Below, piece by piece: positions 8,952-18,150 of a stretch of 64,000 nt of DNA (positions are counted from its first letter, which is position 1; each line of letters opens with the position of its first letter). The translations under genes were made by a program, and so were the position numbers. This DNA is from Anaerosacchariphilus hominis (GTDB lineage: Bacteria; Bacillota; Clostridia; Lachnospirales; Lachnospiraceae), in contig NZ_JACOOR010000002.1 in the NCBI RefSeq assembly GCF_014290175.1, forward strand, positions 372,001-436,000, in the 5' to 3' direction. The notes under the pieces were generated by a model. The model was given only the letters and a program-made list of their open reading frames with translations, ran no database searches and was not told the DNA's origin.

Positions 8952-10484
8952 ATGGAAACCAAAGTAGCCGCAGTTTCAATGAAAAACGTTACAAAGACCT
9001 TTGGCTCTGTAGTTGCCAATGAAAAGGTGGATCTTGACATCTATAAGGGTGAGATCCTGGCGCTTCTGGGCGAGAACGGAAGCGGAAAAACCACATTGAT
9101 GAATATGCTGGCCGGCATCTATTATCCGGATGAAGGACAGATCTTTATCAATGGAAAGGAAGAGGTCATCAAGACCCCGAAGGACGCCCTGAACTTAGGG
9201 ATTGGCATGGTACACCAGCATTTTAAGCTGATCGACGTGCTCACTGCCACAGAGAATATCATCCTGGGTCTGGAAGGAAAACTGAATATCAAAGAAGCTT
9301 CGAAGAAGATAGAGGACATTTGTAATAAATATGGCTTCGAGGTAGACCCGAAGCAGAAAATCTACGATATGTCCGTTTCCCAGAAGCAGACCGTGGAGAT
9401 CGTGAAGGTTCTGTATCGTGGCGCGGATATTTTGATTCTGGACGAGCCCACCGCCGTACTGACGCCCCAGGAGACCGAGAAGCTCTTCCGCGTCCTCCGT
9501 AAAATGCGGGACGACGGCAAGGCCATCATCATCATCACCCACAAGATGCACGAGGTAGAGTCCCTGTCTGATCGTGTGGCAGTTCTTCGGGACGGCAGAT
9601 ACATCGGCAGCATGACTACCAAAGACACGACCGTTACGGAGATGACTAACATGATGGTAGGCCATGCGGTAACCCTGAATATCGACCGCCCGGATCCGGT
9701 GAATCCGAAGCCCCGTATCGTGGTAAAAGATCTGTCGGTTCGCAGTGAGGACGGTATCCAGAAGCTGAAAAATGTGTCCTTTACCGCCCGGAGCGGCGAG
9801 ATCCTGGGTATTGCAGGTATCTCCGGCTGTGGACAGAAGGAGCTTTTGGAGGCTATCGCGGGATTACAGCCCGTGGAGACCGGAACCATCGAGTATGTGG
9901 AGGACAACGGCCATGAGGAGCCGCTGCTCGGCAAGGATCCTCTGAAAATCGCCGAGATGGGCGTGTCCCTCTCCTTCGTGCCGGAGGATCGTCTGGGCAT
10001 GGGCCTGGTGGCCAATATGGATCTGGCCGACAACATGATGCTCCGTTCCTTCCGAAAGGGCAGAACGCCCTTCACCAACCGCAGACCCTCCAAGAAGCTG
10101 GCAGAGTCCGTGGTAAAAGAGCTGGAGGTCGTGACTCCGGGTATTTCCACCCCGGTCCGCCGTCTGTCCGGCGGTAATGTGCAGAAGGTGCTGGTAGGCC
10201 GTGAGATCGCCTCCGCCCCCACCGTACTTCTGACAGCTTACGCGGTAAGGGGACTGGATATTAACTCCTCTTATACGATTTACGATTTGCTTAATGAACA
10301 GAAAAAGAAGGGCGTAGCCGTTATTTTCGTCGGCGAGGACCTGGACGTGATGGTAGAGCTCTGCGACAAGATCATGGTGCTCTGCGGCGGCGAGGTCAGC
10401 GGTATCGTGGACGCCCGGAAAACCGATAAAAATGAGGTCGGCCTGATGATGACCAGAGTAGGAGGGGACGAGATTCATGAATAA
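8952..10484 (+). CDS. nucleoside ABC importer ATPase, two nucleotide-binding domains
   Basis: A 510-residue tandem ATPase of the NupO/RbsA type. The first domain has Walker A GENGSGKTT (about residue 40), VSQKQTVEIVK in place of the canonical signature, and Walker B ILILDEPTAVLTP. The second domain has a degenerate Walker A (GISGCGQKELL, no Lys), signature LSGGNVQKVLVGREIA and an altered Walker B (LLTAYAVRGLD), so only the first site looks fully canonical, which is usual for this family. ATG 8952 is chosen because GGGAAGGAAAC lies just upstream; the longer frame from 8832 runs through the hairpin. Its last codons overlap the first permease gene by 8 nt. Confidence 0.9.
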   Translation: METKVAAVSMKNVTKTFGSVVANEKVDLDIYKGEILALLGENGSGKTTLMNMLAGIYYPDEGQIFINGKEEVIKTPKDALNLGIGMVHQHFKLIDVLTATENIILGLEGKLNIKEASKKIEDICNKYGFEVDPKQKIYDMSVSQKQTVEIVKVLYRGADILILDEPTAVLTPQETEKLFRVLRKMRDDGKAIIIITHKMHEVESLSDRVAVLRDGRYIGSMTTKDTTVTEMTNMMVGHAVTLNIDRPDPVNPKPRIVVKDLSVRSEDGIQKLKNVSFTARSGEILGIAGISGCGQKELLEAIAGLQPVETGTIEYVEDNGHEEPLLGKDPLKIAEMGVSLSFVPEDRLGMGLVANMDLADNMMLRSFRKGRTPFTNRRPSKKLAESVVKELEVVTPGISTPVRRLSGGNVQKVLVGREIASAPTVLLTAYAVRGLDINSSYTIYDLLNEQKKKGVAVIFVGEDLDVMVELCDKIMVLCGGEVSGIVDARKTDKNEVGLMMTRVGGDEIHE

Positions 10485-11574
10485 GAAAGAGCCGTTTTTC
10501 CATATTGTAAAAAGGGACGCCCTTCCCTGGTATCAGTCGGTGGGTGTCCGGGCCATCGCCATCGTTCTGGCACTGGTGCTCTGCGGTATCCTGACCACTA
10601 TTACCACGGGTATCGACCCCATCGAGGTATATAAGTCCATCTTTGCAGGAGCTTTTGGCACCGAGCGGAAGACCTGGATTACCCTGCAGAATCTTTCCAT
10701 TCTGCTTCTGATTGCCCTGGCTCTGACTCCGGCTTTCAAGATGAAGTTCTGGAATATCGGCGGCGAGGGTCAGGTGCTCATCGGCGGCCTGGCTGCAGGA
10801 GCCTGCATGATCTGCCTGGGCGATAAGTTGCCGAACCCAGTGCTGATTCCAGTCATGGTACTGGCCAGCATTGCGGCGGGCGCGTTCTGGGGCTTCATTC
10901 CGGCCTTTTTCAAAGCAAAATGGAATACCAATGAGACCCTGTCTACCCTGATGATGAACTACATCGCCACCCAGCTGGTGGCCTTCTACACCATCGTCTG
11001 GGAGGTTCCGAAGGGTTCCGGTAAGATCGGTATCATCAACCAGAACAGCAACGCCGGCTGGCTGCCCCAGATCTTTGGTTCCAAGTATCTGTTAAGCATC
11101 GTCGTGGCGGTGGTTGTGACCCTGCTGATGTATATTTATCTGAATTACAGCAAACACGGTTATGAGATCTCCGTTGTGGGAGAGAGTGAGAATACTGCCA
11201 AATACGTGGGTATCAAGGTAGAAAAGGTCATCGTCCGCACTATGATTCTATCCGGCGCCATATGCGGCCTGGCGGGCCTTCTGCTGGTGGGTGGCATCAA
11301 TCATACCATCACCACCACACTGGCAGGCGGACAGGGCTTTACGGGCGTTCTGGTGTCCTGGATGGCCAAGTTCAATCCGCTGACCATGGTATTCTCCAGC
11401 TTCCTGATTATCTTTATGGACCGCGGCGCAGGTGAGATATCCACCGCCTTCGGCCTGAACCATTCCTATGCTGATATCCTGACCGGAATCATCCTGTTCT
11501 TCATCATCGGCTGCGAATTCTTCATCAGCTACAAGCTGCAGTTCCGTAAAAAAGCAGAAAAGGAGGTACAGTAA
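10477..11574 (+). CDS. nucleoside ABC importer permease 1
   Basis: A 365-residue integral membrane protein with about nine hydrophobic segments; the first is at residues 24-45 after a cytoplasmic N-terminus. The central FWNIGGEGQVLIGGLAAG motif and the later VGESENTAKYVGIKV stretch are hallmarks of the BPD_transp_2 permeases that pair with BMP-type binding proteins (NupP-like). The start overlaps the ATPase gene by 8 nt, implying translational coupling. It forms the transmembrane channel together with the next gene product. Confidence 0.9.
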   Translation: MNKKEPFFHIVKRDALPWYQSVGVRAIAIVLALVLCGILTTITTGIDPIEVYKSIFAGAFGTERKTWITLQNLSILLLIALALTPAFKMKFWNIGGEGQVLIGGLAAGACMICLGDKLPNPVLIPVMVLASIAAGAFWGFIPAFFKAKWNTNETLSTLMMNYIATQLVAFYTIVWEVPKGSGKIGIINQNSNAGWLPQIFGSKYLLSIVVAVVVTLLMYIYLNYSKHGYEISVVGESENTAKYVGIKVEKVIVRTMILSGAICGLAGLLLVGGINHTITTTLAGGQGFTGVLVSWMAKFNPLTMVFSSFLIIFMDRGAGEISTAFGLNHSYADILTGIILFFIIGCEFFISYKLQFRKKAEKEVQ

Positions 11575-11576
11575 TC

Positions 11577-12569
11577 ATGTGGAATTTTTTACTTGCGTTT
11601 ATTCCGAGAGCCATTGTACAGGGCGTGCCTCTTCTCTACGGAAGCACCGGTGAAATCATCACCCAGAAATCCGGTAACCTGAATCTGGGAATCCCCGGTG
11701 TCATGTACGTGGGCGCCATCAGCGGCGTTATCGGCTCTTTCCTTTACGAGAACTCCACGGCGAACCTGAATCCGATGCTGGCCATCCTGATTCCCATGCT
11801 GTGCTGTCTCTTAGGGTCTCTTCTGATGGGCCTTCTGTATTGCTTCCTGACCGTAACCTTACGGGCCAATCAGAACGTAACCGGTCTGGCCATGACCACC
11901 TTCGGCGTGGGCTTTGGTAACTTCTTCGGAGGCTCCTTAATCAAGCTGGTAGACAGCGACGTGCCCTCCATCGCCCTGAGCGCCACCAGCAGTTACTTCA
12001 GCAAATCCCTGCCCTTCGCATCGAAGCTGGGCTGGTTCGGCAAGCTGTTCTTATCCTACGGTTTCCTGGCCTACCTGGCTGTTGCCATTGCGCTGGCAGC
12101 GTCCTATTTCCTGAACCACACCCGGAAAGGCCTGCATCTGCGGGCAGTGGGCGAGAATCCGAACACCGCGGACGCCGTGGGTATCAATGTATCCAGGTAT
12201 AAATACGTCGCCACCTGCGTGGGCTGTATGATCGCGGGTCTGGGCGGTCTCTACTACGTCATGGATTACGCCTGTGGCGTCTGGTCCAACGACGCCTTCG
12301 GTGACAGAGGCTGGCTGGCCATCGCCCTGGTAATCTTCACCATCTGGAGACCGAACCTGAGCATCCTGGCGTCCTTCCTCTTCGGCGGCCTGTACATCAT
12401 TTACCTGTATATTCCCACCGGCATGGATCACATGGAGTATCAGGAGCTCTACAAGATGATTCCCTACGTGGTTACCCTGGTGGTGCTGGTGGTCACCAGC
12501 GTCCGAAGCAAGCGGGAAAATCAGCCGCCGGAAAGTCTTGGTGTACCGTATTTCCGGGAGGAACGGTAA
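11577..12569 (+). CDS. nucleoside ABC importer permease 2
   Basis: A 330-residue permease of the same family (NupQ-like). It carries KSGNLNLGIPGVMYVGA near the N-terminus and the conserved LRAVGENPNTADAVGINV segment in the middle. It starts 2 nt after the preceding stop, with AAGGAGGTACAG as RBS. Together with permease 1 it makes the heterodimeric channel of the importer. The sequence ends in a hydrophilic tail. No clear terminator is visible before the next promoter. Confidence 0.9.
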   Translation: MWNFLLAFIPRAIVQGVPLLYGSTGEIITQKSGNLNLGIPGVMYVGAISGVIGSFLYENSTANLNPMLAILIPMLCCLLGSLLMGLLYCFLTVTLRANQNVTGLAMTTFGVGFGNFFGGSLIKLVDSDVPSIALSATSSYFSKSLPFASKLGWFGKLFLSYGFLAYLAVAIALAASYFLNHTRKGLHLRAVGENPNTADAVGINVSRYKYVATCVGCMIAGLGGLYYVMDYACGVWSNDAFGDRGWLAIALVIFTIWRPNLSILASFLFGGLYIIYLYIPTGMDHMEYQELYKMIPYVVTLVVLVVTSVRSKRENQPPESLGVPYFREER

Positions 12570-12630
12570 AAGTAAAATATGGAAAATGTGTCTAAAACGC
12601 CGAATCTATAGGGAATACAGGGGATTGTCC

Positions 12631-12659
12631 TTGCTTTTATACACGAAATCCCGTATAAT
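12631..12659 (+). promoter_or_regulatory. sigma-A promoter of RelA/SpoT-domain gene
   Basis: TTGCTT (12631-12636), 17-nt spacer, TATAAT (12654-12659); the start codon at 12707 is 48 nt beyond the -10. Confidence 0.7.
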
Positions 12660-12706
12660 ATCAATTTGGATTGTGTAAAAACAAAGCAGAAAAACAGGAG
12701 AATCAC

Positions 12707-13693
12707 ATGATTACACTGAACGACTATCTGTATTCCGGCGACACAGTCATGGGAATACTGAAAAAATACAAACGGGATCTGGCGGTGGACGCAGCGCGCA
12801 CGGGCAATGAGATCGATGAGATTCACTGTGACTTTCTGCAGAACATCATCGACCTTCTGGAGCACAACGAGTTCCTGACGGCCCAGTCCCAGAAGATTCG
12901 GGAATTCTATATGTACCTGTCCAAGCAGTACCCCTGGCTGGCCTTTACCTTCAAGGGACGGATCAAATCCCTGATCCGGGCCGAAGAGAAATTCAATGGA
13001 TATATTGTCAAAGATATTTACAAATATTATGTGGCGAACGGGGTTTATCCGCCGGTAGAAGAACTCAGAAAACGACTGGTGAAATTCCGGGATCTCATCG
13101 CCTACCGCATCGTTATCTCCATGCCCCGGTGTCATGTGGAGCCGGGAAAGGATAAGGCTCGGGAAGAAATGAAGTGCCTTTACGAGATCGCCAACACCCT
13201 GCCCGCTTTTCTGGAGGAGCGCGGCTTTACGGCCCAGATGACCGGCGGCGTCAAGCGGAGCGATTCGCCTCTTATGGAGGAAAAAAACAGAGATTACTAC
13301 CGGGATTACATTTGGAATAAGAACCGTTCCGAGTATCAGTCCCTGCATATCACCTTCTTTGACAGCAGCGCTAACTGTTACATGGAGGTGCAGATCCGGA
13401 CCAAGGAAATGGACGATACCGCCGAGATCGGTATCGCCAACCATGCAGCCTATGAGAAGCGTCAGGAGCGGGAGAGGGCCCGCCGTCACAGGATTCCTGA
13501 AGGGGAGTGCGTCTGGTTTGACGAGGCGTATGAGCGTGGAATGCTGCTTCAGCAGTTGGAGCTCTCAAAGGTAGACGTGAATATGTTCGGGGCCGCAGAT
13601 AACAGCCTTATCAACGACGGCTGCGGCCTGTTCCGGGGACGGCTGATTCTTCCCTACGAGCATTTGTCCCGGTTCCAGAATGATCAGATATGA
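12707..13693 (+). CDS. RelA/SpoT-domain GTP pyrophosphokinase-like protein
   Basis: A 328-residue protein with a single RelA/SpoT nucleotidyltransferase domain in the middle: GRIKSLIRAEEKF, then KFRDLIAYRIVIS (about residue 130), NRSEYQSLHITF (about 208) and EVQIRTKEMDDTAEIG (about 226). These match the synthetase active-site blocks that transfer pyrophosphate from ATP to GTP or GDP, making (p)ppGpp. No HD hydrolase, TGS or ACT domains are present, so it is not a full Rel enzyme but a stand-alone alarmone-synthetase-type protein, longer than typical small synthetases (about 200-260 residues). ATG 12707 with CAGGAG is preferred over an upstream TTG. Confidence 0.8.
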   Translation: MITLNDYLYSGDTVMGILKKYKRDLAVDAARTGNEIDEIHCDFLQNIIDLLEHNEFLTAQSQKIREFYMYLSKQYPWLAFTFKGRIKSLIRAEEKFNGYIVKDIYKYYVANGVYPPVEELRKRLVKFRDLIAYRIVISMPRCHVEPGKDKAREEMKCLYEIANTLPAFLEERGFTAQMTGGVKRSDSPLMEEKNRDYYRDYIWNKNRSEYQSLHITFFDSSANCYMEVQIRTKEMDDTAEIGIANHAAYEKRQERERARRHRIPEGECVWFDEAYERGMLLQQLELSKVDVNMFGAADNSLINDGCGLFRGRLILPYEHLSRFQNDQI

Positions 13694-13719
13694 TTCAGAA
13701 AGGATCAGATAAAAAAGAC

Positions 13720-13804
13720 TTGACAAAAATTTCCAGATAAATTAGGATATACCTGTACAGCAGCGGAGGGCTCCGTGCCGATCCGTTACTGTACAGGTTT
13801 CTTT
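13720..13804 (+). terminator. hairpin with own upstream promoter-like boxes
   Basis: ACCTGTACAG (13751-13760) pairs exactly with CTGTACAGGT (13789-13798) and is followed by TTTCTTT. An inner CGGAG/CTCCG pair is also present. It can terminate the RelA-type transcript. TTGACA at 13720-13725 and TAGGAT at 13743-13748 (17-nt spacer) lie just before it, so a very short RNA is also conceivable; that reading is speculative. Confidence 0.55.
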
Positions 13805-13851
13805 CACTGACAGCGGCCTGCTGTATCGCCGGTTCCGGCAAAAATCCCTTT

Positions 13852-13880
13852 TTGACTTGACAGAAGAGAAAAAGTATAAT
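13852..13880 (+). promoter_or_regulatory. recA promoter
   Basis: TTGACT (13852-13857), 17-nt spacer, consensus TATAAT (13875-13880), 76 nt before the recA start. Confidence 0.85.
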
Positions 13881-13899
13881 AATATTAGAACCAGAAATA

Positions 13900-13913
13900 C
13901 GAACAGATATTCG
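13900..13913 (+). promoter_or_regulatory. candidate LexA operator of recA
   Basis: CGAACAGATATTCG, a CGAA-N6-TTCG palindrome close to the Gram-positive LexA consensus CGAACRNRYGTTYC (12 of 14 positions). It is 20 nt downstream of the recA -10 box, where bound LexA would block transcription. Confidence 0.65.
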
Positions 13914-13956
13914 TGAACGTGTGTTTGAGAAGAGTGAAAAGATAAAGGAGAAAAAA

Positions 13957-15021
13957 ATGGTAAAAGAAGAAAAGCAGAAAGCACTGGACGCGGCCCTGGC
14001 CCAGATTGAAAAGCAGTTTGGAAAGGGATCTGTCATGAAGCTGGGAGATAAGGGCGCGAATATGCAGATCGAGACCACGCCTACCGGCTGTCTGAGTCTG
14101 GATCTGGCTTTGGGACTGGGCGGCATTCCCAAGGGAAGAATCGTGGAGGTATATGGACCGGAGTCCAGTGGTAAGACTACGGTGGCCCTGCACATGGTAG
14201 CGGAGGTACAGAAGCGGGGAGGCATAGCCGGCTTTATTGACGCGGAACATGCGCTGGATCCTGTATATGCGAAGAACATCGGCGTAGATATTGATAATCT
14301 TTACATATCCCAGCCGGATAACGGGGAGCAGGCCCTGGAGATTGCGGAGACCATGGTGCGTTCCGGCGCTGTGGATATCATCATCGTGGACTCGGTAGCA
14401 GCCCTGGTTCCCAAGGCTGAGATTGAGGGCGATATGGGAGATTCCCATGTGGGTCTGCAGGCCCGGCTCATGTCCCAGGCCCTGCGGAAGCTGACAGCCG
14501 TGATCAGTAAGTCTAACTGTAGCGTGATCTTTATCAACCAGCTCCGTGAAAAGGTGGGTGTCATGTTCGGCAGCCCGGAGGTCACCACCGGAGGCCGTGC
14601 CCTGAAGTTCTACTCCTCCATCCGTATGGATGTGCGCCGGATCGAGACCCTGAAGCAGGGCGGAGAGATGGTAGGTAACCGGACCAGAATCCGTGTGGTG
14701 AAGAACAAGATCGCGCCACCCTTTAAGGAAGCAGAGTTTGATATCATGTTCGGTGAAGGTATCTCCCGGGAGGGCGACATCCTGGATCTGGCGGCGAATA
14801 CGGGCGTGGTGAACAAGAGTGGCGCCTGGTACGCGTACAATGGCGACAAGATCGGCCAGGGACGTGAGAATGCCAAGCAGTTCCTGAAGCAGAATCCGGA
14901 GATTTGTCAGGAGATCGAGGCCCGGGTACGGGAAGGCTTCGGACTGGATGGCGCAGAGACGGCAGAGGAGAAGACGGACGCGGCAGGAAAGAAGAATGAG
15001 AGCGAGACAGCAGAGAAGTAA
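13957..15021 (+). CDS. recA: RecA recombinase
   Basis: A 354-residue RecA. Walker A GPESSGKT is at residues 67-74; the block [19 protein letters not shown], the [19 protein letters not shown] segment and the [17 protein letters not shown] block are diagnostic. RecA coats single-stranded DNA, drives strand exchange and triggers LexA self-cleavage. The C-terminal 30 residues are rich in Glu and Lys, as usual. ATG 13957 has AAAGGAG upstream; an in-frame GTG 36 nt earlier lacks a ribosome site. recX overlaps its 3' end. Confidence 0.97.
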   Translation: MVKEEKQKALDAALAQIEKQFGKGSVMKLGDKGANMQIETTPTGCLSLDLALGLGGIPKGRIVEVYGPESSGKTTVALHMVAEVQKRGGIAGFIDAEHALDPVYAKNIGVDIDNLYISQPDNGEQALEIAETMVRSGAVDIIIVDSVAALVPKAEIEGDMGDSHVGLQARLMSQALRKLTAVISKSNCSVIFINQLREKVGVMFGSPEVTTGGRALKFYSSIRMDVRRIETLKQGGEMVGNRTRIRVVKNKIAPPFKEAEFDIMFGEGISREGDILDLAANTGVVNKSGAWYAYNGDKIGQGRENAKQFLKQNPEICQEIEARVREGFGLDGAETAEEKTDAAGKKNESETAEK

Positions 15022-15514
15022 GTCAGAGGACGGAACAGAGAAAAAGGAAAAGTCCGGAGACGCCAAGCGGGCCAAGCACCGGGCACTGTATATTCTGGAA
15101 CGCAGCGACCGTACCGAGCGGGAGCTGAGGGAAAAGCTGGAAAAAAATTATGTGCCGGAGGCGGTGGAGGAAGCCATCGCCTACGTGAAGGAGTACCATT
15201 ATATTGATGATCGGCGTTACGCGGTGAACTATCTGAATACCCGGGGACGGGTGAAGAGCAGCCGGCAGGTGGAGCAGGAGCTCCTTTATAAAAAGGGAAT
15301 TTCCAAGGAAGTACTGGAGGAGGCCAGGAGGGAAGCGGAGCCCCAGGATGAGAGCGGGCAGATCCGCAGATGGATGGAGAAAAAAAAGATTCATCCGGAG
15401 ACGGCAGACCGGGACGAGCTGCGCCGGTTCTATCTCTTCCTGATGCGGAGAGGCTTTCGCAGTGAAGATATTCTGCGGGAAATACGAAGCCGGGATATGG
15501 AGAACGAATATTAA
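14996..15514 (+). CDS. recX: RecX regulatory protein
   Basis: A 172-residue basic protein whose frame overlaps the recA end by 26 nt. After a charged, low-complexity N-terminus it has RecX helical repeats: [21 protein letters not shown] (split here at about residues 30-50), [16 protein letters not shown], and [18 protein letters not shown] at the C-terminus. RecX binds RecA filaments and modulates their extension. ATG 14996 with AGGAAAG upstream is chosen; an in-frame start at 14948 would lie deeper inside recA. The recA-recX order is typical. Confidence 0.85.
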   Translation: MRARQQRSKSEDGTEKKEKSGDAKRAKHRALYILERSDRTERELREKLEKNYVPEAVEEAIAYVKEYHYIDDRRYAVNYLNTRGRVKSSRQVEQELLYKKGISKEVLEEARREAEPQDESGQIRRWMEKKKIHPETADRDELRRFYLFLMRRGFRSEDILREIRSRDMENEY

Positions 15515-15553
15515 CTTTTTTGTACAAATCCAGGTGAAAAAAAGCAAGTTAGC

Positions 15554-15582
15554 TTGACATAATACGAAAATAAGTATAAAAT
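15554..15582 (+). promoter_or_regulatory. rny promoter
   Basis: TTGACA (15554-15559), 17-nt spacer, TAAAAT (15577-15582), 58 nt before the GTG start of rny. Confidence 0.75.
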
Positions 15583-15639
15583 TTAAATGTTGTATGTTAT
15601 GTTCTTTGTACAATGAAAACTAAATAAGGAGGTGCTCCT

Positions 15640-17181
15640 GTGCCGTTTTATATTCCGATAATAGTTGCACTGGTGTGTATCGTGGTTACAGCTCTTGTTA
15701 CCACCTATGTACGCAAAACGACCATCGAAAAGAAAGTCGGGAACGCGGAAGAGAAAGCAAGAGAGATCATCGACGACGCATTAAAGGTTGCAGAACGGTC
15801 CAAGCGCGAGGCTTTGCTGGAGGCGAAGGAAGAGTCGCTGAAGACAAAGAACGAGCTGGAAAAGGAAACAAAGGAACGCAGAGCGGAGCTGCAGCGTTAT
15901 GAACGCAGAGTCCTTGCGAAAGAGGAAGCTCTTGACAAGAAATCTGATGCGCTGGAGAGACGTGAAGCAAGTTATGCGGCCAAAGAGGAGAAGCTTGCGA
16001 AACAAAGTGCAGAGCTGAACAAGCTTCAGGAAAAAAGAGTGCAGGAACTGGAAAGAATCTCTGGTCTAACCTCCGAACAAGCAAAAGATTATTTATTAAA
16101 GACTGTTGAAGACGAAGTAAAACATGAAACCGCCGTGCTGGTCAAAGAAATGGAAAGCAGGGCAAAGGAAGAAGCCGACAAGAAAGCGAAGGAGTATGTG
16201 GTAACAGCGATCCAGAAATGCGCTGCAGATCATGTGGCGGAGACGACGATCTCTGTGGTACAGCTTCCAAATGACGAGATGAAGGGCAGAATCATCGGTC
16301 GGGAAGGTCGAAATATCCGTACGTTGGAGACGATGACGGGTATCGATCTGATTATTGATGATACACCGGAAGCGGTTATTTTGTCAGGCTTTGATCCGAT
16401 TCGCCGTGAAGTGGCGAGAATTGCGCTGGAAAAACTGATTGTGGACGGCCGTATCCATCCGGCCCGCATTGAGGAAATGGTAGAGAAAGCGCAGAAGGAA
16501 GTGGAGACCATGATTCGCGAGGAAGGCGAGGCAGCCGTTCTCGAGGTCGGTGTCCATGGAATTCACCCGGAGCTGGTAAAGCTTCTGGGAAGAATGAAGT
16601 TCCGTACCAGCTACGGTCAGAATGCTTTGAAGCATTCCATCGAGGTAGCCCATTTGGCAGGTCTGCTGGCAGGCGAGGTAGGCGTCGATGTCCGTATGGC
16701 GAAGAGAGCGGGTCTGCTTCATGACATTGGAAAGTCCATTGACCATGAAGTGGAAGGGTCTCATATCCAGATCGGTGCCGAGTTGTGCAGAAAGTACAAG
16801 GAATCACCCATCGTCATCAATGCAGTGGAGTCACACCACGGGGATACAGAACCTACGTCCCTTATCGCATGTCTTGTACAGGCTGCAGATACTATTTCCG
16901 CAGCTCGTCCGGGTGCGAGAAGAGAGACCCTGGAGACGTATACCAATCGGTTAAAACAGTTAGAAGATATCGCCAATGGTTTCAAGGGCGTAGACAAGTC
17001 TTTTGCTATTCAGGCAGGTAGAGAGATTCGTGTCATGGTAGTTCCAGATCAGGTAGATGATGCTGCCATGGTATTACTGGCAAGAGATATTTCCAAGCAG
17101 ATTGAAGCTGAGTTGGAGTATCCGGGTCAGATCAAGGTAAATGTTATCCGCGAGAGCAGAGTAACAGATTACGCAAAATAA
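15640..17181 (+). CDS. rny: Ribonuclease Y
   Basis: A 513-residue membrane-anchored endoribonuclease that initiates mRNA decay. Residues 3-25 form the N-terminal membrane helix; residues 28-190 are a long charged coiled coil; a KH RNA-binding domain follows ([15 protein letters not shown], about 215-229); the HD phosphohydrolase domain contains [10 protein letters not shown] and [12 protein letters not shown] with the HD pair near residue 361. The start is GTG, supported by AAGGAGGTGC. Length matches the family (about 510-520). A terminator follows immediately. Confidence 0.96.
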   Translation: MPFYIPIIVALVCIVVTALVTTYVRKTTIEKKVGNAEEKAREIIDDALKVAERSKREALLEAKEESLKTKNELEKETKERRAELQRYERRVLAKEEALDKKSDALERREASYAAKEEKLAKQSAELNKLQEKRVQELERISGLTSEQAKDYLLKTVEDEVKHETAVLVKEMESRAKEEADKKAKEYVVTAIQKCAADHVAETTISVVQLPNDEMKGRIIGREGRNIRTLETMTGIDLIIDDTPEAVILSGFDPIRREVARIALEKLIVDGRIHPARIEEMVEKAQKEVETMIREEGEAAVLEVGVHGIHPELVKLLGRMKFRTSYGQNALKHSIEVAHLAGLLAGEVGVDVRMAKRAGLLHDIGKSIDHEVEGSHIQIGAELCRKYKESPIVINAVESHHGDTEPTSLIACLVQAADTISAARPGARRETLETYTNRLKQLEDIANGFKGVDKSFAIQAGREIRVMVVPDQVDDAAMVLLARDISKQIEAELEYPGQIKVNVIRESRVTDYAK

Positions 17182-17188
17182 AAAGACG

Positions 17189-17218
17189 AAGGATGTCGCG
17201 GGGCGGCATCCTTTTTCG
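17189..17218 (+). terminator. terminator of rny
   Basis: AAGGATGTCGC (17189-17199) pairs with GCGGCATCCTT (17203-17213), one G-T pair, a GGG loop, then a T run. Confidence 0.85.
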
Positions 17219-17291
17219 ATCAAAGAACCATCAAAGATCAGGTACTTCTGGATTTTCGGAGTATCCTGCAAGGGAAAAAGGAGGAAAAGAG

Positions 17292-18089
17292 ATGGCAGAA
17301 ATCGGATTCATTGGAATGGGAAATATGGGCTATGCTCTGTTAAAAGGACTGTTAAAGGAGTTTCCGGCGGAATCTTTGGTGTTCACAGCGAAGACAGATG
17401 AGACCAGACGGCGGGTTTATTCTGAGACCCAGGTGGCCTACACCCAGTCCAACGCGGAATGCGCCAATGCCTGCAAATACGTGGTGCTGGCGGTAAAGCC
17501 ACAGTACTATCCGGCTGTGCTGAAGCAGATCCGTTATGCGGTGACACCGGAGCATGTGGTGATTTCCCTGGCTCCCGGTATCACCATCGACAGCCTGAAG
17601 GATGTGCTGGGCTCCGACCGGCGGATCGTGCGCGCCATGCCCAATACCCCGGCTCTCATCGGAGAAGGCATGACAGGGCTGGCCTATCGCGCTGAGGAGT
17701 TCAGCGAGGACGAGCTCGGAATGGTACACAAGCTCTTTGGCAGCGTGGGCCGTTATGCGGACGTGGAAGAGCGGATGATGAGTGCCGTGGTCTGCGCCAG
17801 CGGAAGCTCCCCGGCCTATGTATATCAGTTCATCGAAGCCCTGGCGGATGGGGCCGTGCAGTTCGGCCTGCCCCGGGCTCAGGCCTATACCTTTGCGGCC
17901 CAGGCAGTGGCGGGAGCTGCAAAGATGGTACTGGAGACCGGAGAGCATCCGGCGGCCCTGAAGGATAAGGTGTGCTCCCCGGGCGGCACCACCATCGCCG
18001 GAGTGGCAGCCCTGGAGGACGCAGGAATGAGGGGGGCGATCCTGAAGGCCTGCAAAGCCTGCTGGGAAAAGTCAGAAGGAATGCAGTAA
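17292..18089 (+). CDS. proC: Pyrroline-5-carboxylate reductase
   Basis: A 265-residue enzyme of the last step of proline synthesis, reducing 1-pyrroline-5-carboxylate with NAD(P)H. The N-terminal Rossmann loop is GFIGMGNMG (residues 5-13); VLAVKPQYY and RAMPNTPALIGEGMTG follow; the C-terminal dimerisation block includes SGSSPAYVYQFIEALADGA and KVCSPGGTTIAG. ATG 17292 has AAGGAGGAAAAG. A 14-bp hairpin that terminates this transcript also contains the ribosome site of the next gene. Confidence 0.95.
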   Translation: MAEIGFIGMGNMGYALLKGLLKEFPAESLVFTAKTDETRRRVYSETQVAYTQSNAECANACKYVVLAVKPQYYPAVLKQIRYAVTPEHVVISLAPGITIDSLKDVLGSDRRIVRAMPNTPALIGEGMTGLAYRAEEFSEDELGMVHKLFGSVGRYADVEERMMSAVVCASGSSPAYVYQFIEALADGAVQFGLPRAQAYTFAAQAVAGAAKMVLETGEHPAALKDKVCSPGGTTIAGVAALEDAGMRGAILKACKACWEKSEGMQ

Positions 18090-18112
18090 TAAAACTGGAA
18101 TGAAAAAGAAGG

Positions 18113-18150
18113 ACCTCCCATACACTGAAAAGTGTATGGGAGGTTATTTT
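18113..18150 (+). terminator. terminator hairpin carrying the spoIIM ribosome site
   Basis: Perfect 14-bp stem (18113-18126 with 18131-18144) with a GAAA tetraloop, followed by TATTTT directly before the ATG at 18151. The 3' arm contains GGGAGG (18138-18143), at the right spacing to be the spoIIM Shine-Dalgarno sequence, so an intact hairpin should both terminate proC transcripts and mask spoIIM translation. Confidence 0.8.
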
